Assembly (NCBI RefSeq): GCF_011806575.1
Contig: NZ_JAATOO010000005.1
Location: 1-64,000 of the forward strand
Reading direction: 5' to 3'
DNA length: 64,000 nt
Source: Vibrio hepatarius
GTDB taxonomy: Bacteria; Pseudomonadota; Gammaproteobacteria; Enterobacterales; Vibrionaceae
Positions 26,666 to 34,731 of the stretch are shown here, piece by piece. A program made the translations under genes and the position numbers. The notes below the pieces were generated by a model. It searched no databases. It had not been told where the DNA came from and worked only from the letters and a program-made list of their open reading frames with translations. Every line of letters starts with the position of its first letter. Position 1 is the stretch's first letter.

Positions 26666-27169
26666 TTAAATCTGCGCTAACCATATCCGAGCAAGTAGCC
26701 CCGGTGGCGTAGTTATTCCCGTCGTCACGCTCGCAACCTCTCCATCCTTAACGACAAAAATCGTTGGCGTTAATGAGATACCCCACTGCTTGAATAGGCC
26801 TCCGTTAGGGTCATTGATATTGTCAAACTGGTAGCCTTTTTGCTGCAAAAACGCTTTGACCCTTTGGTCGGCTCCTGACGATCCTGAAATTGCCACGACA
26901 GTGTAATGGTCACTGAGCCAGTTGACCGTTGGGCTAACAAACTTACACGCTCCACACCAAGTAGCCCAAAAGTAAATCACTACCGGCTGTTCCTGACTGA
27001 GCTGATTGATATTGACTACGCGTCCATCCATCGTTTGCACCGCAAAATCCATTGCCACGTCTTTCGGCATATCTTGGCTACGATACCAATCGACACCAGC
27101 CACGATCACCAAACCGAGTACGATGTAAAGCGCGAGCTCTTTCAATCGAGAAAGGAATGTTTTCTTCAC
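26666..27169 (-). CDS. scsD: Membrane-anchored thioredoxin-like protein (ScsD-like)
   Basis: A 167-residue TlpA/ResA-type protein: an N-terminal anchor (about residues 10-28), then a periplasmic thioredoxin fold with WATWCGACKFVSPT near residues 69-82 and the cis-proline loop LTPTIFVV. It starts at GTG overlapping the scsB stop (GTGA at 27166-27169). In the suppressor-of-copper-sensitivity system ScsD is reduced by ScsB. The gene order scsB-scsD supports that partnership here. Confidence 0.85.
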   Translation of the reverse strand: MKKTFLSRLKELALYIVLGLVIVAGVDWYRSQDMPKDVAMDFAVQTMDGRVVNINQLSQEQPVVIYFWATWCGACKFVSPTVNWLSDHYTVVAISGSSGADQRVKAFLQQKGYQFDNINDPNGGLFKQWGISLTPTIFVVKDGEVASVTTGITTPPGLLARIWLAQI

Positions 27170-29271
27170 GAGCCAGCTCCTCCACTTGCGACATCTATCG
27201 CTTGAATCACCGATTTATCATTTAAAATCACCGGCAGAGGAATTCCCTCTGGCGCAGCGGGGCCATAGACAATATTGAACGGCACACCAAAGCGGCCATT
27301 TTCACGTAAATAACGGCTGACCTCGCTGTCGGGATGCGTCCAATCCCCTTGCATCGCGACAATGGAATCTAACTTTAACGTGGAGTAAACCGGGTCTTGT
27401 AGAATCACACCAACCTTGTTGGCTTGGCAGGTGACACACCAATCCGCAGTCACATTCACAAACACTGTCTTACCCGCACTAACTGCGGTTGAAATCGCGC
27501 TTTGATCCAGCGTTCGCCACACCAAATCATCAGGCAACGGAGTCACCCATTTATCTGTCGTCATGCTGCCGAGGATCAAAGAACCAGCCAAAGCCATCAT
27601 CAAAAATCCGCCCGATAAAACAAACATCTTATCGCCATACACACGCTTAATGGCTTTTAGTAGCAGTACAAGCGCGACAAGGGCAATGACCACCACCCAA
27701 AAAACTGGCAAGTGGTTGGTGAGCAGGCTGAGTAACCACAAACTCGTGCCGAACATCATTAGACCAAACAAGGATTTGACCTTATTGACCCACGCCCCCG
27801 GTTTAGGCAACAAGGTCGCAAGACGTGGGAAAGCCGACACCAACAACCAAGGAAAAGCCATCCCCAAGCCCAATGCGGTAAAGATAACAAACAACTCTAC
27901 ACTGCTTGCAGCTAGAGCAAACGCTACCGCCGTGCCAAGAAATGGTGCGGAACAGGGCGTTGCTAATAGTGTGGCAAACATGCCCTGAGTAAAGTGACCA
28001 AGCTGTGACTCATCCCCTCTTGCGGCTAACCAAGTGGTAATTCGCGCTGGAAGCGAAATGTGGAACAAACCGAGCATATTGGCACCAAACAAACCCGTGA
28101 CTAATACCATCAAACCGATAAACCAGCCACTTTGGAACTGAATCCCCCAACCGACGGTATTACCCGTCAGTTTCAAAATCCACAAAAAACCGGCGAGCAA
28201 CCAGAATGAACATAAGATCCCAGCCGATGAAGATAAAAACTGGCGACGGATTTGGGTGCGCTTGAAGCCGTGAGCAGAAATCACGCTACTCAGCTTCATC
28301 CCCAGCACTGGTAACACACACGGCATGATGTTGAGAATCAGGCCGCCGATGAATGCAAAACCGAGCATCATCAAAAGTGATCCGTTGTAGCTATCAATTA
28401 CGCCTGCACGGGCTTGCAACTCAACTTCAGCGAGTAGCCCCTCATCTTTCACTGACACTCGCAAAGGGATTTGATTAAGATTGATATCATTCATCCAGCT
28501 CGACACGCGAAACGTGACGGACACGGCGCCGTTATCGAGTTGCGTTGTAAGTGGTGTGAAGCTGTACTCTTTGCCGCGCGAATCAAACGAGTCGACAATC
28601 AGCTCTGGCGATTGCCAAGGTAACGCTTTGCTGAGTTTAACGCTCAGTAATTTGTTCTGTTGGTCCCAAGTCGCTTCCGAGGCACTAATTTGTGCAGTGC
28701 CTTTTGGTACCTGACTGATTGCCTGCGCATAGCGGTAAGCATCAGTCTCACTAACCGCCAGTTGGCTTGGAGTGAACGTGAGTGAGAACGGGTAGTCGGT
28801 CAACACACACACCGTGTCACACGAAGAAAGTGTCAGCTTGGCGCTCAATTCAACAGGACGCCGCCAATCTTGAAGAGTAAGAGTTATCGGAATGACCACA
28901 TCACCCTTATACCCAAGCGTACTGATGCCTAGCAGATCAAATCGCAGTGGAAACGGCCAATGCCACTGGACGTCTTTGAGGTTGGTCGAGCCACTCCAGT
29001 CTATTTTCGGTGCAACGCCACCTTCACCGGGATTTCGCCAATAAGTTTTCCAGCCTTCTTCTAACTTCACTTCGAGAAAACCTTCAACCAATGGTTGTGC
29101 CGAGTTGGATTGCCCGGTGATAACAAATCGAGTTTGTACTGGAGGATGCTGAGGATTGCTCATCCACCCTGTTTCAGTCGCTACCGATAGAGAAGAAAAG
29201 CCAATAAGTAGAACAAGCGTAATTAGGCCAACGAGCTGCTTAAACAGTTTTATATTTAGTATGCGGTTCAT
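27166..29271 (-). CDS. scsB: DsbD-like thiol:disulfide interchange protein ScsB
   Basis: A 701-residue protein from the ATG at 29271 with GGA six bases upstream. It has a signal peptide (about 1-34), a large periplasmic Ig-like region with the CDTVCVLTD cysteine pair (about 168), and an eight-helix membrane domain whose redox cysteines sit in NIMPCVLPVLG and ATPCSAPFLG. It ends in a thioredoxin domain with ADWCVTCQ (about 630). This is the three-module layout that carries electrons from cytoplasmic thioredoxin to periplasmic partners. The longer periplasmic module distinguishes ScsB from DsbD. No scsC or scsA is adjacent. Confidence 0.9.
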   Translation of the reverse strand: MNRILNIKLFKQLVGLITLVLLIGFSSLSVATETGWMSNPQHPPVQTRFVITGQSNSAQPLVEGFLEVKLEEGWKTYWRNPGEGGVAPKIDWSGSTNLKDVQWHWPFPLRFDLLGISTLGYKGDVVIPITLTLQDWRRPVELSAKLTLSSCDTVCVLTDYPFSLTFTPSQLAVSETDAYRYAQAISQVPKGTAQISASEATWDQQNKLLSVKLSKALPWQSPELIVDSFDSRGKEYSFTPLTTQLDNGAVSVTFRVSSWMNDINLNQIPLRVSVKDEGLLAEVELQARAGVIDSYNGSLLMMLGFAFIGGLILNIMPCVLPVLGMKLSSVISAHGFKRTQIRRQFLSSSAGILCSFWLLAGFLWILKLTGNTVGWGIQFQSGWFIGLMVLVTGLFGANMLGLFHISLPARITTWLAARGDESQLGHFTQGMFATLLATPCSAPFLGTAVAFALAASSVELFVIFTALGLGMAFPWLLVSAFPRLATLLPKPGAWVNKVKSLFGLMMFGTSLWLLSLLTNHLPVFWVVVIALVALVLLLKAIKRVYGDKMFVLSGGFLMMALAGSLILGSMTTDKWVTPLPDDLVWRTLDQSAISTAVSAGKTVFVNVTADWCVTCQANKVGVILQDPVYSTLKLDSIVAMQGDWTHPDSEVSRYLRENGRFGVPFNIVYGPAAPEGIPLPVILNDKSVIQAIDVASGGAGS

Positions 29272-29401
29272 ATGTTTTCCAAACTTGTCCGCCAGTGACA
29301 ACTCACATAGTCACGTGCGGGATAGGGTTTAGCGAAACATGTTTTCACCAAACCTTATGAGATCCGTTATAAGACCGCACTAACATAAACAACTGCTCAA
29401 A

Positions 29402-29821
29402 CTAGGCAATTTTCTTTTGTAAGAAGATTTTATCGACACCACGAGTTGGAAAACCAGTGTAACGCCCCACTTCCTCGAAACCGAGCTTGGCGTAGAAGCC
29501 GGGAGCTTGGAATGTATAGGTATCTAAGTAGATGTCGGTTACACCAAGTTGCTTGGCCTGTTGCTCCACTTCTTCCATCAGCTTTGAGCCGATCCCGGCA
29601 GAACGGTTACTGTCATCCAACCATAGGAACTCGACGAACAAAGTGTTGGTAAAGATCTGGCCGGTTAGTCCGCCAAGAAAGTTGCCGCCTGGGTCTTCGG
29701 CGACGCAAGCCAGTGACTGCATTTCTTCATCAGGAAAGTGTTTTAGGTTGAAAGACTTTAGCCCGTTATAGATAAGATCTTTGATGTTTTTCGGCGGGTT
29801 CAACATGAACTGTATATGCAT
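29402..29821 (-). CDS. GNAT-family N-acetyltransferase
   Basis: A 139-residue single-domain acetyltransferase. The acetyl-CoA loop is the RSAGIGSKLMEEVEQQAKQ stretch (about residues 72-90), preceded by the beta strand LFVEFLWLD. The C-terminal GFYAKLGFEEVGRYTGFP is typical of the family. The acceptor is unknown. It lies downstream of the LysE-type exporter gene and is separated from it by a hairpin, so it may have independent or attenuated expression. Confidence 0.85.
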   Translation of the reverse strand: MHIQFMLNPPKNIKDLIYNGLKSFNLKHFPDEEMQSLACVAEDPGGNFLGGLTGQIFTNTLFVEFLWLDDSNRSAGIGSKLMEEVEQQAKQLGVTDIYLDTYTFQAPGFYAKLGFEEVGRYTGFPTRGVDKIFLQKKIA

Positions 29822-29838
29822 AACAACTTCCCTATTAA

Positions 29839-29862
29839 AAAGGCCAGCAAATGCTGACCTTT
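29839..29862 (-). terminator. Hairpin between the LysE and acetyltransferase genes
   Basis: AAAGGCCAGCA pairs with TGCTGACCTTT with one mismatch and a two-base loop, followed on the minus strand by TTTAAT. It probably partially terminates the LysE transcript. Confidence 0.6.
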
Positions 29863-29883
29863 AAAACTGTGCCAAAAAGTGGC

Positions 29884-30516
29884 TTAACTGGCAAATGAAC
29901 TTAGCATACACAACGCCAATATCACGAAAATCAAACCCATAAACTTATGCTGATAGGTTCTGAATTTAGCGTTTTCAAGCAAAGGCTTACCGAGAGTACC
30001 AACCAAAGCGACCAGCAGTAGATTAAACGCTAAACCCAGCACATTAAGCAATAGGCCTAGCGCAAGCATCTGTTCGCCAGACGTCGCAGTAATATTACTT
30101 GAGACAAACTGGGGCAAGAACATCACAAAGAACACCAACGCTTTCGGATTGAGTAGATTGCTCACCAACGCTCGTTGATAAAAAGTCGTCGCAACTTTAC
30201 TCGTGCCGTCGAGTTGCGGCGCATCAGACGCGCTGGCGCGTAAACAATCCCACCCCATCTTAAGCAAGTATGCACCACCAAGTAGATGAAGCGCTTTGAG
30301 CGCAATTGGGCTCATGGCGATCAATGCCGATACCCCAAGCGCCGCCAATAACGTCAAAATAACTCCAGATGTCGCATTACCCAAGCTCGCAAAGATCCCT
30401 ACTTTACGTCCGTAGCTCATACTCGAGCTGGCAATCAACAACATATCTGGTCCCGGCAGTAGCAAAAGTGCGACCACAGCCGTCAAATAGACGGGTAGCA
30501 CTGATAAATCGATCAT
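29884..30516 (-). CDS. LysE/RhtB-family amino-acid exporter
   Basis: A 210-residue inner-membrane exporter with six hydrophobic segments. The family signature PGPDMLLIASSSMSYGRKVG lies at about residues 21-40, and NLLNPKALVFFVMFLPQFV at about 120-138. It probably exports an amino acid or derivative. It is divergent from an AraC regulator that is followed by azlCD, another amino-acid exporter pair. The AraC protein may control both (inference). Confidence 0.9.
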   Translation of the reverse strand: MIDLSVLPVYLTAVVALLLLPGPDMLLIASSSMSYGRKVGIFASLGNATSGVILTLLAALGVSALIAMSPIALKALHLLGGAYLLKMGWDCLRASASDAPQLDGTSKVATTFYQRALVSNLLNPKALVFFVMFLPQFVSSNITATSGEQMLALGLLLNVLGLAFNLLLVALVGTLGKPLLENAKFRTYQHKFMGLIFVILALCMLSSFAS

Positions 30517-30728
30517 AATTATTATGTTACAGGAGCAATAAAGTGCGGGATTTTATACCAACATAACCTCCCATTCCATAATTAAAATAGAAGCAAAACA
30601 CCAAATAACCAGAACAAACAACAAGCAAACGTTAACGTAGATAGTTCAAATAAAAAGCGCAATTTTGTACAAAAAATTCAAACCCCGTTAGGCTAGACTG
30701 CAAAAGGGACGCGAACAGAGGAAGTACA

Positions 30729-31568
30729 ATGGCGCATCATACGGAAAAGGAATCAGCAAACTTTCAACTGGCCAGTGAACTGGGCGGGCTTGAACTCCTT
30801 GATGCTAAGTACACCAACCAAAACTTTTCGCGCCATAGCCATGAGGGCTACACCGTTGGTGTTATTGAAAAAGGCGCACAACGCTTTTATCGCACTGGTG
30901 GAAATCATATTGCACCTCAAGACAGTATTATCTTAGTCAACGCTGACGAAGTGCATAACGGTCAAACCGCGACGGAAGGTGGCTGGGAATACAAAGCCAT
31001 GTACCCACTGCCAGAACAGTTTGCATCGCTGACCGAAGGCTTACTCCCACAAGGCTCTGTACCTTACTTCCCTGAGCCTGTGGTTTATGACCCAGAGATG
31101 GCGCAGCAACTGCGTATGGTGTTCGACACCTTGGCTAAATCAGACAACAAACTCCTGCGTGAGACACTGGTCTACGGCACTTTGGTTAAGCTGATTAGCC
31201 GACACAGCAAAACGCGGTTAGATTGGGAGCCACAAACCCGAACTCAGAAACAACTCAAGCTGGTTAAAGAATTTTTAGATGATTTCCCTCAGGCGGATGT
31301 GAGCTTAGACGACCTCGCCAAACTTGCTGGTTTAAGCCCGTACTATTTGGCGCGCAGCTTTCAGAAAGAGTTTGGCTTTCCGCCACATGCGTATCAGATC
31401 CAATCTCGTTTGCGGTTGTCTAAACAGTTATTGCGACAAGGGATGGACATCTCTGACGTCGCTCAAGAAACAGGATTTCATGATCAAAGCCACTTTCACC
31501 GCCATTTTAAGCGCGCGATGGGCGTGACTCCGAGACAGTACAAACCACAGAAGGCTAAACGTAAATAA
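30729..31568 (+). CDS. AraC-family regulator with N-terminal cupin
   Basis: A 279-residue activator. Residues 10-150 form an AraC-type cupin: FSRHSHEGYTVGVIEKG carries metal- or ligand-pocket histidines, and VNADEVHNGQ follows. Residues 175-275 hold two helix-turn-helix motifs, SLDDLAKLAGLSPYYLARSF and DISDVAQETGFHDQSHFHRHF. It lies between lysE (divergent) and azlCD (same strand, 105 bases downstream), the usual arrangement for a local regulator of branched-chain or other amino-acid export. Confidence 0.92.
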   Translation: MAHHTEKESANFQLASELGGLELLDAKYTNQNFSRHSHEGYTVGVIEKGAQRFYRTGGNHIAPQDSIILVNADEVHNGQTATEGGWEYKAMYPLPEQFASLTEGLLPQGSVPYFPEPVVYDPEMAQQLRMVFDTLAKSDNKLLRETLVYGTLVKLISRHSKTRLDWEPQTRTQKQLKLVKEFLDDFPQADVSLDDLAKLAGLSPYYLARSFQKEFGFPPHAYQIQSRLRLSKQLLRQGMDISDVAQETGFHDQSHFHRHFKRAMGVTPRQYKPQKAKRK

Positions 31569-31673
31569 CCTGAGCTAGGGATAATCTAAGCCTCTCAGTA
31601 CAGCAGTATTGTACAAGCGTTGGCTTTGCCCAAATGTCTAAATAAGGGCAAGTGAACACAACTAGAGATATTA

Positions 31674-32393
31674 ATGAGTACTACAAGTTTGAATTCTACT
31701 AGCCAACCTTCACGCGGCCGTTTGTTCCTACAAGGCACGGTTGCGATGTTACCACTCAGTATTGCGGTGATCCCTTGGGGCTTGCTCGCTGGATCGTATG
31801 CCGTTGAATCAGGGCTAACCATCATTGAAAGCCAAGCGCTATCGGCGATTTTATTTGCGGGGTCAGCACAACTTGTCGCAACAGGTATGATTAAAGCCGG
31901 AGCGAGTTTAACTACTATGTTACTCGCGACCTTCTTTATTACCTCACGACACTTCCTTTATAGCGTGTCGATGCGCAGCAAAGTGAGTCCACTTCCGCTG
32001 AGATGGCGATTGGCGCTAGGTTACCTACTCACTGACGAGCTATTTGCGCTTTGTGGTCTGCAGTCGGACAAACAATTTGATCGCTGGTACGCGCTCGGTG
32101 CTGGGCTAAGCTTTTATCTGTTTTGGAACATAGTGACGTTTATCGGCATTCTCGCAGGAAATTACATTCCTTCGATGAATGAGCTCGGACTTGAATTTGC
32201 GGTCGCAGCAACGTTTATCGCGATCGTCATCCCCAATATAAAAACGTCACCGGTACTTGCGGCCGTAGTCGCGTCTTTGGTCATCGCGGTGACATGCAGC
32301 TATTTCGCCATAGAATCAGGACTGATGATCGCCAGCGTCGGAGGTATGGTGGCGGGCTATTTGGTTGAATCGTTTAAAGGAGCGAAGCGATGA
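31674..32393 (+). CDS. azlC: AzlC-family branched-chain amino-acid exporter large subunit
   Basis: A 239-residue membrane protein with the AzlC hallmarks: VMLPLSIAVIPWGLLAGSYA-like entry (about 24-43), AILFAGSAQLVATGMI and ITSRHFLYSVSMR. It forms a two-component exporter with AzlD, encoded by the next gene, which overlaps it by four bases (ATGA). The pair exports branched-chain amino acids or analogues in the studied bacterium (azaleucine resistance). The Shine-Dalgarno before 31674 is weak. Confidence 0.92.
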   Translation: MSTTSLNSTSQPSRGRLFLQGTVAMLPLSIAVIPWGLLAGSYAVESGLTIIESQALSAILFAGSAQLVATGMIKAGASLTTMLLATFFITSRHFLYSVSMRSKVSPLPLRWRLALGYLLTDELFALCGLQSDKQFDRWYALGAGLSFYLFWNIVTFIGILAGNYIPSMNELGLEFAVAATFIAIVIPNIKTSPVLAAVVASLVIAVTCSYFAIESGLMIASVGGMVAGYLVESFKGAKR

Positions 32394-32698
32394 TTTTGCT
32401 GTCAATTCTTGCTATGACGTTTTTGGTTTTCGTCAGCCGATATCTATTTCTGGAGCCAAAATTACCGCTGCGCTTGAACCCGCAAGCGCAGAGGTTGCTC
32501 AGCTACTCGAGCCCTGCTGTATTAACAGCGATCTGGGCACCTATCGTATTTATGCCGGAGCAAGAGCTGTGGATCACACCGGACAACCCTTATCTGATTG
32601 GCGCCATAGTCGCTGCGGTCATGGCGTGGAAAACCAAAAACGTGTTGCTCACTACCTTTGTCAGCATGGCGGTATTTCTGGTTCTAAAACTGCTCTAG
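32390..32698 (+). CDS. azlD: AzlD-family exporter small subunit
   Basis: A 102-residue membrane protein with four helices. The segment RYLFLEPKLPLRLNPQAQRLLSYSSPAV matches the AzlD pattern, in which a Pro-rich loop precedes the second helix. AAAGGAG lies before the ATG, which overlaps the azlC stop, so it is translationally coupled. It is the partner subunit of AzlC. Confidence 0.9.
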   Translation: MILLSILAMTFLVFVSRYLFLEPKLPLRLNPQAQRLLSYSSPAVLTAIWAPIVFMPEQELWITPDNPYLIGAIVAAVMAWKTKNVLLTTFVSMAVFLVLKLL

Positions 32699-32706
32699 CC
32701 GAACCT

Positions 32707-32820
32707 TTAACCAAATAACGCAGCGATCAAAAACACTACCACTGCGATACACAGCGTCCATTTCACTAAAATACCAATTTGCGGTGAGCCGCCATTCGGT
32801 GCTTTGTTGCAACAACCCAT
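32707..32820 (-). CDS. 37-residue Cys-Cys membrane micropeptide
   Basis: A 37-codon gene beginning MGCCNKAPNGGSPQIG, then a single hydrophobic helix VKWTLCIAVVVFLIAALFG to the end. AGAGG lies nine bases before the ATG. The N-terminal Cys-Cys followed by a Gly/Pro-rich linker and one helix looks like a conserved architecture and not chance. The function is unknown; metal binding or membrane anchoring are guesses. Its Shine-Dalgarno lies inside the 3' arm of the terminator of the upstream hydrolase gene. Expression therefore seems to require read-through of that terminator. Confidence 0.72.
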   Translation of the reverse strand: MGCCNKAPNGGSPQIGILVKWTLCIAVVVFLIAALFG

Positions 32821-32821
32821 A

Positions 32822-32858
32822 ATAAAAAACCTCTGATTGAATCACTCAATCAGAGGTT
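32822..32858 (-). terminator. Terminator of the FAH-family gene, also carrying the micropeptide's SD
   Basis: A perfect 13-bp stem (32828-32840 with 32846-32858, five-base loop) is followed on the minus strand by TTTTTTATT. The AGAGG of the next gene is within the 3' arm (32830-32834). Confidence 0.88.
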
Positions 32859-32889
32859 AAACCTTTGCCTTGGGGTAAGGTAAAGAACT

Positions 32890-33504
32890 TTATTCAGCCA
32901 CCCATTCAATTTCGATTAAGGTTTCTTCTTTACACTTCAAACGCGCCAAAAACAGGTCTCCGCGATGTACTTCGCCCACGCCTTGCGGTGTGCCCGTCAT
33001 GATCACATCGCCATCTTGCAATGTGGTGTAGCTTTGTAACTCTTGTAAGATCACCTGCGGCGGATACATCATCTGTGACACATCGCCTTTTTGCACGCGC
33101 ACGCAGTTAATGAACAACTCTATCTCTAGACTATTGATGTCTAATCCTGCAATCGGAATAAAACGGCTGAATACGGCAGAGCCATCAAACGCTTTTGCTC
33201 TCTCCCACGGTAAGCCTTTCTCTTTCAACTTAGATTGCAAGCCACGCTTGGTCAGATCGAGTCCAAGCCCAACCGCGTGAAACTGGTTGTTTTTGATCAG
33301 GAAACAGATTTCGCCTTCGTAATGAAGTGGCTCTTGGTGGGTGGCACGCAGTACCGATGAAATAGAAGTCGATGGTTTGTTAAACACCACCATTTGCTCA
33401 GGAACGGCATTATTAAGCTCATGAATATGCTCTAGATAATTGCGTCCTACACAGATAACTTTGGTTGGGTAAACCAACTCTTCATCAAGCTTGACCGAAT
33501 ACAT
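32890..33504 (-). CDS. Fumarylacetoacetate hydrolase-family protein
   Basis: A 204-residue FAH-fold enzyme. The segments KVICVGRNYLEH (about 14-25), EGEICFLIKN (metal-binding Glu residues, about 64-73), and VIMTGTPQGVGEVHRGD (about 163-179) are those of small FAH proteins. These include oxaloacetate decarboxylases/acylpyruvate hydrolases (FAHD1-like) and ring-cleavage hydrolases. No aromatic-catabolism genes are nearby, so a housekeeping acylpyruvase-like role is more likely (inference). It is followed by a strong terminator and the micropeptide gene. Confidence 0.88.
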   Translation of the reverse strand: MYSVKLDEELVYPTKVICVGRNYLEHIHELNNAVPEQMVVFNKPSTSISSVLRATHQEPLHYEGEICFLIKNNQFHAVGLGLDLTKRGLQSKLKEKGLPWERAKAFDGSAVFSRFIPIAGLDINSLEIELFINCVRVQKGDVSQMMYPPQVILQELQSYTTLQDGDVIMTGTPQGVGEVHRGDLFLARLKCKEETLIEIEWVAE

Positions 33505-33747
33505 TTCACCTTCCCTGAACCATGAATATCAGCGAACGATTCTAGAGCAAATATGAGTAAAGGGAACTACGATAAGTCTGAAAATCAGATCCAAAACCCA
33601 TTATTAATCAAAGCTTAAATAGCAAGAAACGTGTTGTATGCCAACCCAGTTTAGCGAAAGCAAGCGCTTGTTCGATCAGGCACTTACCCCATGAACATCT
33701 CGGCAGGATTGCTAATAGTTTCGCCAACGTTGCGTGGCACAATTAGA

Positions 33748-33781
33748 ACGCTAAGGCTAAAGCCACCATTAACCTTAGCGT
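33748..33781 (-). terminator. Hairpin after malM
   Basis: ACGCTAAGG (33748-33756) pairs with CCTTAGCGT (33773-33781), with GGCTAAAGCC as an extra inner dyad. The minus-strand T-run is poor (TCTAATT), so termination efficiency is uncertain. The rest of 33505-33747 shows nothing recognisable. Confidence 0.55.
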
Positions 33782-33795
33782 AATTGGAAAGACAT

Positions 33796-34647
33796 CTATT
33801 TAGCGTTTACCGATCGTACAAACACTTCTTGTGCACCTTCGATGTTCAACGCTTTCGCTTCTTCAAGTAAGCTCAGTGCCTTATCGATATTGTTGGATTC
33901 CACTGCCTGTCGGATAGCATTGTGGTAGTAAGATTGTGTTTCTGGAATAGCTTGAATAGTTGACTGGGTTGGTTTTTGAACCGCTACAGCCTCTTTAGGC
34001 TTAGCTTCTACGAGAGATTTTTGGTTATAGCCACTAAGCGTGATTGTTTCCACACTCAAAGAAAAGTGGCCGTTATTGGATGCTAGGTAGGTAGGATCCG
34101 TCACAATCGGCATCGGCTCACCAGATTCTTGCGCTCTGATCTTTGCTGGATGAGGCACAACTACTTTTTTACCAAGCTCTGAAGTCTTTACATAGACGAC
34201 CATATAAGGCGTCTTTACTGTGTCTACTTTCTCGGTCATTTCATAGCGATTCTTAGCAAAAGCATCAGAAAACTTCACAGTAAATGCGTCATCGATCGTT
34301 TTAACGACGTTGAACTCCGCATCAAGTAATTCAACTTGAGGAATCGCAACTTCCCCATCTAGCATCAAGCTTCTTAGTCGTATCTCAACTAAGCCTGATT
34401 GCTGGGTAAAGGTAAACGCTGAGAAATAGCTCTTGCTACCATCAAACTGATTAACAGGTGACGAAGCGTTCAGTTCAAAGTCAAGGTCTTGATTTTGTTG
34501 TAGTCTAAACCAAGGGAAATGACTGGCAGACTCGCAACATACTTCTGTTTGCAGGGGTAAGATATTTTGCTTAAGAGATAAATCATCGCTTGAAGCACAA
34601 CCGATTAAACTCATGCCGGAGAGTAGCAAGGTAAGGTATTTTTTCAT
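33796..34647 (-). CDS. malM: Maltose operon lipoprotein MalM
   Basis: A 283-residue exported protein. The start MKKYLTLLLSG at 34647 gives a lipoprotein signal with lipobox LIGC (Cys about 17); a start four codons upstream is possible. The central region, from SHFPWFRLQ through SYFSAFTF and EIRLRS, matches the MalM family pattern of a periplasmic carbohydrate-binding beta protein. The C-terminal 60 residues are helical and low in complexity. It lies directly after lamB, as in the enterobacterial malK-lamB-malM order, and probably helps maltodextrin handling. Confidence 0.88.
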   Translation of the reverse strand: MKKYLTLLLSGMSLIGCASSDDLSLKQNILPLQTEVCCESASHFPWFRLQQNQDLDFELNASSPVNQFDGSKSYFSAFTFTQQSGLVEIRLRSLMLDGEVAIPQVELLDAEFNVVKTIDDAFTVKFSDAFAKNRYEMTEKVDTVKTPYMVVYVKTSELGKKVVVPHPAKIRAQESGEPMPIVTDPTYLASNNGHFSLSVETITLSGYNQKSLVEAKPKEAVAVQKPTQSTIQAIPETQSYYHNAIRQAVESNNIDKALSLLEEAKALNIEGAQEVFVRSVNAK

Positions 34648-34676
34648 CTCTATATCCATTTCTTATTATATGAGTA

Positions 34677-34698
34677 AAGGCAGTCTTGAGACTGCCTT
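34677..34698. terminator. Hairpin between lamB and malM
   Basis: AAGGCAGTCT / AGACTGCCTT with a TG loop. The weak T-stretch on the minus strand suggests partial termination that lowers malM relative to lamB. Confidence 0.65.
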
Positions 34699-34731
34699 CT
34701 ATGTTATAACTTGTAAGCTTAACCGACCTAG

